Positions 6,337-10,373 of a DNA stretch of 10,373 nt are shown in pieces; positions within the stretch are counted from its first letter, which is position 1; each line of letters begins with the position of its first letter. The position numbers were made by a program, and so were the translations under genes. Origin of the DNA: Bacteroidales bacterium (GTDB lineage: Bacteria > Bacteroidota > Bacteroidia > Bacteroidales > UBA932); contig JAFYIK010000281.1 of NCBI GenBank assembly GCA_017538685.1, positions 1 through 10,373 on the forward strand, in the 5' to 3' direction. A model generated the notes under the pieces. It saw nothing but the letters and a program-made list of their open reading frames with translations, had not been told where the DNA came from and made no database searches.

Positions 6337-8262
6337 CTATTCCTCCTTATAAGTCTTGAGAAGATTTTCACATACGAGCAGCGCGGCGGTGCTGAGCGAC
6401 GAAGAGATCGCTCCGTGGGGCTCGAACGGCGGATCGCCGTCGTAGAGCTCGGAGAATGCTCCGACGCCGTGCTTGTTAAGATCCTGGAAGAATCCTTCCA
6501 GCAGCCACTCCGCCTTCTTCCAGAACGCCGGGCCCTTCACCTTGAAGCAAAGCATCACGTAAGGGGCCAGCAGAGTAGGCCAGGCGCAGCCGTTGTGGTA
6601 GGCGAGGTCGCGCTCCACCTGCGAGCCTTCGTAGACGCCCTTGTAACGGACGTCGCGAGGCGACAGCGAGCGGATTCCCCTGGCTGTGACGAGTTCGTTG
6701 TCCACCACCCTGAGGACGGAGGAGAAACGCTCCTCATCCACCGGGGAGTAGGCCACTGCGAGCGCCGAGAGCTGGTTCGGGCGGACTTCGGTGTGCTGGC
6801 CTTCGTTGTCGACGTAGTCTGCCAGGCAGCCGAGGCGCTCGTTCCAGAAGGTCGGGGTGAAGTTCGCCTTCACGAGCTCGGCTATCGGGGTCCACTCCTT
6901 CGCGAAGCGGCCGTTGCCGTACTTCTTGTCCATCGTGCAGGCGAACATAATCGCACTGTACCAGAAGGCGTTGGTCTCCACCTGGTAGCCGGCGCGCTCG
7001 GTGACCGCACGGCCGTCGATATAGGCGTTCATCCAGCTGAGGGCAACGCCGTCCATCTGGGCCCAGATGAGTCCGTTCGGGTGCATTGCCACCTCCTTGC
7101 GGACGCCGGGTTTGTAGCTTTCCAGAATCGCCTTCATCGTCTTTCCGTACTTCTTCCAGACGAGCTTTTCGTCTGCGCCGAAAGCTATGTACTGCTGGAG
7201 AGTTTCCGCCAGATAAAGCGGGGCCTCAACCTGGGTCGTGCGATGGAACAGGCGCTCCTGGTTGTCTTCCAGAAGGTTATCGAGTATCTCCTCGAAATCC
7301 TCCGGACGGCCGGCGTAAAGGGTGAGGCCGGGCAGCGCCACGAGGGTCTCGCGGAGCAGGCCGGTCGGAAGCCAGGAGTAGCCGGCTTCTATCCTCTTGC
7401 GGCCGTTGTGGTAGGTGGTGAGGAGATTGGCGCAGGCGATGAGGGCGTCGTGGCCGTCGGTCTCCACGCTCTCGAGTTTGTACTGCGCTTCGTAGTCTTT
7501 CTTGAAGGTCTTGGGATCCTCTTCGTACTTGCTTGCCGACACATAGACGGCCTCGCCTGCCTTCATATTGAGGCTGAAGATACCGGGCGAGAGAAGGTCT
7601 TCCTTACAGTCGAAGCCGCGGCGGTATTCGTCGGAATAAGTCACTCCGTAATACCACACCGGATCGGAATTGAACTTCACGGCCTTTGAGAACTGGAGGT
7701 AGAGATCCGGGAAGGCTTCGTAGAGACGGAAGGCCGCGCCGTTCGCGGCAGGCTTCGCGGCGCCGCTGGCTACGTCGTTAGCCTGAGTCAGCGCGTGGAT
7801 GTTCCTGAACGCGAGAAGCGGCCTGAACTGCACTGTCGCAGAATCAGGAGCTTCGAGCAACTCGTACTTGATGTACAGCTGATCACGGTCGGGGCAGAGG
7901 AGAAGGCTCTTACGGAACACGATAGAGCCAATCTTGCAGGTAATCTGGGGCACCGGATCGGAAGCGAAGTCCACCACATATTTGTGGCCCCTCGGTTCGT
8001 AGATGTCGCCATAGCAGTGGATTCCCAGGTTGAACTGCTTCCCGTTCACGATGAGGGACTCATCCAGCGAGGAAAGCAGGAGGAACCTGTCTCCGCCGAA
8101 GCGGTCGAGCGTGACTGCAAGAAGGCCGTGATACCTTCTGGTGTTGCAGGCGACGATCGAGGTGTTGCAATAGGCACCGGTCTTGTTCGCGCTGATAATC
8201 TCCCTCTTAAGCGAGTAGGAGAGGTTTACCAGTTCCGCCTTGTTGAATTTGAGTAATGCCAT
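6337..8262 (-). CDS. Glycogen debranching enzyme (amylo-alpha-1,6-glucosidase, GH133 type) with divergent active-site motifs
   Basis: Bacterial debranching enzymes of this kind remove alpha-1,6-linked glucose at branch points of glycogen. The 641-residue length is typical. The N-terminal domain is recognisable by NTRRYHGLLAV (residues 40-50), LLLSSLDESLI (61-71) and RPLLAFRNIHALT (147-159). The C-terminal (alpha/alpha)6 domain begins near AGYSWLPTGLLRETLVALPG (293-312) and includes MHPNGLIWAQ (393-402), LSWMNAYIDG (408-417), VETNAFWYSAI (428-438) and FSELYDGDPP (603-612). Compared with family motifs as I remember them, RDT has become RET (E305) and the WMDA aspartate is Asn (N412); E605 of the SE(I/L)(F/Y)DGD motif is kept, but the following GCxAQAWS segment is replaced by GAISSSLST. 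It may therefore have altered or weak glucosidase activity. It starts 3 bp after glgB and ends 2 bp before the synthase gene, firmly inside the operon. Cytoplasmic, no signal peptide. Confidence 0.9.
   Translation of the reverse strand: MALLKFNKAELVNLSYSLKREIISANKTGAYCNTSIVACNTRRYHGLLAVTLDRFGGDRFLLLSSLDESLIVNGKQFNLGIHCYGDIYEPRGHKYVVDFASDPVPQITCKIGSIVFRKSLLLCPDRDQLYIKYELLEAPDSATVQFRPLLAFRNIHALTQANDVASGAAKPAANGAAFRLYEAFPDLYLQFSKAVKFNSDPVWYYGVTYSDEYRRGFDCKEDLLSPGIFSLNMKAGEAVYVSASKYEEDPKTFKKDYEAQYKLESVETDGHDALIACANLLTTYHNGRKRIEAGYSWLPTGLLRETLVALPGLTLYAGRPEDFEEILDNLLEDNQERLFHRTTQVEAPLYLAETLQQYIAFGADEKLVWKKYGKTMKAILESYKPGVRKEVAMHPNGLIWAQMDGVALSWMNAYIDGRAVTERAGYQVETNAFWYSAIMFACTMDKKYGNGRFAKEWTPIAELVKANFTPTFWNERLGCLADYVDNEGQHTEVRPNQLSALAVAYSPVDEERFSSVLRVVDNELVTARGIRSLSPRDVRYKGVYEGSQVERDLAYHNGCAWPTLLAPYVMLCFKVKGPAFWKKAEWLLEGFFQDLNKHGVGAFSELYDGDPPFEPHGAISSSLSTAALLVCENLLKTYKEE
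6341..6346 (-). promoter_or_regulatory. Strong Shine-Dalgarno AGGAGG for the glycogen synthase gene, inside the 3' end of the debranching gene
   Basis: On the minus strand AGGAGG lies 6-7 bases before the ATG at 6332-6334 and within the last codons (KEE-stop) of the preceding gene. A full consensus site is unusual in Bacteroidota, where translation starts generally show weak or no Shine-Dalgarno pairing; the other genes here have none this good. It supports the annotated start and suggests boosted or coupled translation of the synthase. Confidence 0.7.
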
Positions 8263-8265
8263 ACC

Positions 8266-10224
8266 TTATTTTTTTGTCAGGACCACTGCGCACCTGCTGG
8301 GCAGATACAACCGCAGCTGATGGTCCACGGTCAAATGTTTCTCTCCGGGAGAGAGGCGTCCGAATCCGTCGAAGCGAACTTCGTCTGAATTGAAGACCAC
8401 GTCATACTCTCCGTCTTCAACTTCGAACCCGTAATTCTCGAAAGATTGCGTCGGGTTGAAATTGAGCGCAAATATAGCATTTTTGCGCTTGAAAATCAAT
8501 ACTTTGTCGCCTTCGTTCGCAGTGATGAGCTCAGGGCTTGCCGAGAGCACTCCTTCGGAGGCGAGGAAATGTATCATCTGCGCGTCGAACGCCTCGAGCG
8601 AGCCGTAGCGCAGAAGAGGGTTGTCCGGCAGCGACCACTGCCTGCGGGCGTACTTGTACGACCATCCGTTCCCCTCGCGCGGGAAGTCGATCCACTCCGG
8701 ATGGCCGAATTCGTTGCCCATAAAGTTCAGGTAGCCGTTTCCGGCTGTGGCGGCCGTCACCAGCCTGATGAGCTTATGCAGCGCGATGCCACGGTCCACG
8801 ATCAGGTTCTGCGTGCCCTTGTTCATCGCGAAGTACATCTCCTTGTCCATCAGGCGGAAGATGATGGTCTTGTCGCCAACGAGCGCCTGGTCGTGGCACT
8901 CGGCGTAGCTGACCGTCTTTTCGTCCGCGCGCTTGTTGGTGAGTTCCCACCACATCTCGCCCATAGACCAGTCGTCGTCCGACTTTTCCTTGATCCACTT
9001 GATCCAGTGGTCCGCCACGCCCATAGCCATACGGTAATCGAAGCCCACGCCGCCCGCTGCGAAGGGAGCCGCCAGGCCGGCCATACCGCTGACATCCTCC
9101 GCTACGGTGATAGCGTTCCTGTCGATTTCGTGGATGAGCATATTGGCGAGCGCGAGGTAAGTGACGGCGTTCTCGTCCACTCCCGCGTTGAAGTAGAGTT
9201 CGTAGTTGCCGAATGCAGTCCCGAGGCCGTGGTCCCAGTACATCATACTGGTGACGCCGTCGAAGCGGAAGCCGTCCAGATGATACTCCTGCATCCAGAA
9301 TTTGCAGTTGCTGAGAAGGAAGTAGACGACTTCGTCCTTGCCATAGTCGAAGCAGCGCGATCCCCAAGCCGGATGGTGACCGGCCTCGCCCTGGTAGAAG
9401 TAGAGGTCGTCGCGGCCGTCGAAGCGGCTGAGGCCTTCGAGCTCGTTCTCCACGCTGTGCGAATGGACCATATCCATAATCACGGCTATGCCGGCGGCGT
9501 GCGCGTCATCCACAAGGCGCTTGAACTCCTCGGGCGTGCCGAAACGGCTGCTGAGGGCGAAGAAGTTGGAGACCTGGTATCCGAAGCTGCCATAGTACGG
9601 ATGTTCCTGAAGCGCCATAATCTGGATTACGTTGTAGCCCAGTTTGATGACGCGCGGAAGGACATCCCTGCGGAAGTCTTCGAAGCTGGAGACCTGCTCC
9701 TTCTCGCCGCTCATTCCGATGTGGCATTCGTAGATGAAGGGAGTCTGGATTTTGCCTGGAGCTTTCGCTTTCCACTTATACGGCTGCGGGGCCCAGACCT
9801 GGGCGGCGAACGCCTTGGTCTCAGGGTCCTGGACAGCCCGGGTGACGTAGGCCGGGATGCGTTCGCCGCCCCCGCCGGGCCACTCTATCCAGAGTTTGTA
9901 AAGGTCTTCGTGGTGCAGGAAGACTTCAGGAAGCCGGAGTTCCCAGTTTCCGTTTCCAACCGGCTTCAGGGCATAGGCCTCGCTCTTCTTCCAGTTGTTG
10001 AAGTCGCCGATGAGGTAGATTTTAGTAGCGTTGGGAGCCCACTCGCGGAACACCCAGCCTTCTTTGTCTTTGTGCAGACCGTAGTAGAGATGGTTGTTCA
10101 CCGCTTTGGAAAGCTTTCCGTCGCCTGCGAGTTTCTTTTTCCACTCCAGAATCCTGGTGTGTCTCGCCTCGATCTTGGCTTTCCACGGCTCCAGCCACGG
10201 GTCCGATTTGTAAATCTTCTGCAT
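8266..10224 (-). CDS. glgB: 1,4-alpha-glucan branching enzyme GlgB, GH13_8, eukaryote-like type
   Basis: The enzyme cuts an alpha-1,4 chain and re-attaches it through an alpha-1,6 bond, making glycogen branches. With the start chosen here the protein has 652 residues. An N-terminal helix region precedes a CBM48 domain (about residues 46-125, including FREWAPNATKIYLIGDFNNW). The GH13 catalytic domain follows with region I DMVHSH (251-256), region II DGFRFDGVTSMMY (nucleophile D322), region III AEDVSGM (acid/base E376) and region IV AECHDQ (D445), then a C-terminal beta domain. GSRCFDYG and GGVGFDYRMAMGV are typical of the eukaryotic branching-enzyme group also found in Bacteroidota. A longer frame opens at 10305, but its 27 extra residues would be read out of frame across the xseB end; the ATG at 10222-10224, beginning MQKIYKSDPWLEPW, lies 26 bp after the xseB stop and is preferred. 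It is the first glycogen gene of the run. Confidence 0.95.
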   Translation of the reverse strand: MQKIYKSDPWLEPWKAKIEARHTRILEWKKKLAGDGKLSKAVNNHLYYGLHKDKEGWVFREWAPNATKIYLIGDFNNWKKSEAYALKPVGNGNWELRLPEVFLHHEDLYKLWIEWPGGGGERIPAYVTRAVQDPETKAFAAQVWAPQPYKWKAKAPGKIQTPFIYECHIGMSGEKEQVSSFEDFRRDVLPRVIKLGYNVIQIMALQEHPYYGSFGYQVSNFFALSSRFGTPEEFKRLVDDAHAAGIAVIMDMVHSHSVENELEGLSRFDGRDDLYFYQGEAGHHPAWGSRCFDYGKDEVVYFLLSNCKFWMQEYHLDGFRFDGVTSMMYWDHGLGTAFGNYELYFNAGVDENAVTYLALANMLIHEIDRNAITVAEDVSGMAGLAAPFAAGGVGFDYRMAMGVADHWIKWIKEKSDDDWSMGEMWWELTNKRADEKTVSYAECHDQALVGDKTIIFRLMDKEMYFAMNKGTQNLIVDRGIALHKLIRLVTAATAGNGYLNFMGNEFGHPEWIDFPREGNGWSYKYARRQWSLPDNPLLRYGSLEAFDAQMIHFLASEGVLSASPELITANEGDKVLIFKRKNAIFALNFNPTQSFENYGFEVEDGEYDVVFNSDEVRFDGFGRLSPGEKHLTVDHQLRLYLPSRCAVVLTKK

Positions 10225-10250
10225 ATGGTTAGTGTTATCTGTGTTCGTCG

Positions 10251-10373
10251 TTATGCGTCCAACTCCGCGAGTCTCTCGCGCGCCGTGCGCAGGTACTCCC
10301 TGCACTTTCCTATCAACTCCTCCGACTCGGCGAGATACTTGTCCATCTCGTCCAGCCCCGTCTGCGGGTCCTC
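10251..10373 (-). CDS. xseB: Exodeoxyribonuclease VII small subunit XseB, C-terminal part, truncated at the window edge
   Basis: Forty residues and a TAA stop (10251-10253) are read from the right edge: EDPQTGLDEMDKYLAESEEL, then IGKCREYLRTARERLAELDA. XseB is a small helical protein of about 60-80 residues that binds the large subunit XseA to form exonuclease VII, which degrades single-stranded DNA. The visible part matches the second half of the family: an E-x-P/N-x-x-x-L-D turn, then a long amphipathic helix with the (E/Q)-x-(E/Q)-x-L-I-x-x-C-(R/K) pattern. The reading frame is in phase with the edge, so the N terminus lies outside the window. Only 26 bp separate it from glgB and I see no promoter-like or terminator-like sequence there, so the glycogen genes may be transcribed through from the xse genes. 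The short length limits certainty, but the pattern fits well. Confidence 0.8.
   Translation of the reverse strand, partial: EDPQTGLDEMDKYLAESEELIGKCREYLRTARERLAELDA

Noticed and set aside
8465..8489. An 8-bp perfect inverted repeat AGCGCAAA/TTTGCGCT with a 9-nt loop inside glgB.
   Set aside because: About one such repeat is expected by chance in 10 kb; it lies within coding sequence for ordinary residues and has no T run or gene boundary near it.
10225..10250. A possible promoter for the glycogen genes between xseB and glgB.
   Set aside because: No TAnnTTTG-type -7 element or matching -33 element of the Bacteroidota sigma factor can be seen in these 26 bases.
10225..10305. A 27-residue N-terminal extension of GlgB starting at 10305.
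   Set aside because: It overlaps the xseB coding end in another frame and has no similarity to branching-enzyme N termini; the ATG at 10222-10224 gives the usual family start.
1..10373. CRISPR arrays, tRNA or rRNA genes, insertion sequences or prophage genes.
   Set aside because: No regularly spaced repeats, RNA-gene signatures, transposase-like frames or terminal repeats were found; coding sequence fills nearly the entire window.

Overview
The window looks like chromosomal DNA from a member of the Bacteroidota, most likely a gut or rumen Bacteroidales of fairly high GC (above half by eye, not counted). The clues are the style of the proteins: a eukaryote-like GlgB, a short bacterial debranching enzyme, a GH57 alpha-amylase next to a GT4-type glycogen synthase, an M49-like peptidase tail, and mostly weak Shine-Dalgarno sites. 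Genus cannot be fixed from the sequence.

Layout. Bases 1-241 (+) hold the 3' end of a gene resembling an M49 dipeptidyl-peptidase III. It converges on a long minus-strand gene run, and the 44-base gap between them holds a perfect 9-bp inverted repeat, a candidate terminator. Read on the minus strand from the right edge, the run is: xseB (3' end only), glgB branching enzyme, glycogen debranching enzyme, glycogen synthase-like GT4, GH57 alpha-amylase, alpha-glucan phosphorylase, and ribF. The junctions are 26, 3, 2, 12 and 8 bp, then a 10-bp overlap. No internal promoter or terminator is visible, so this is probably one transcript. There is no gene-free stretch over 300 bases.

Together the five central genes cover glycogen turnover: chain elongation (GT4), branching (GlgB), phosphorolysis to glucose-1-phosphate (GlgP), trimming of branch points (debranching enzyme) and alpha-glucan hydrolysis or transfer (GH57). 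No signal peptides are seen, so all should act in the cytoplasm. A glucose-1-phosphate nucleotidylyltransferase (glgC) is not in the window. xseB (DNA repair) and ribF (FMN/FAD synthesis) flank the set without an obvious functional link.

Three things stand out. (1) The tetramer CATG is completely absent from the window although about 39 copies would be expected by composition, and codons before Met appear chosen to avoid it. (2) ribF carries an in-frame insertion of roughly 45-50 codons whose DNA is packed with small hairpins, resembling a protein-tolerated palindromic element. (3) The debranching enzyme departs from the family at several glucosidase active-site motifs.
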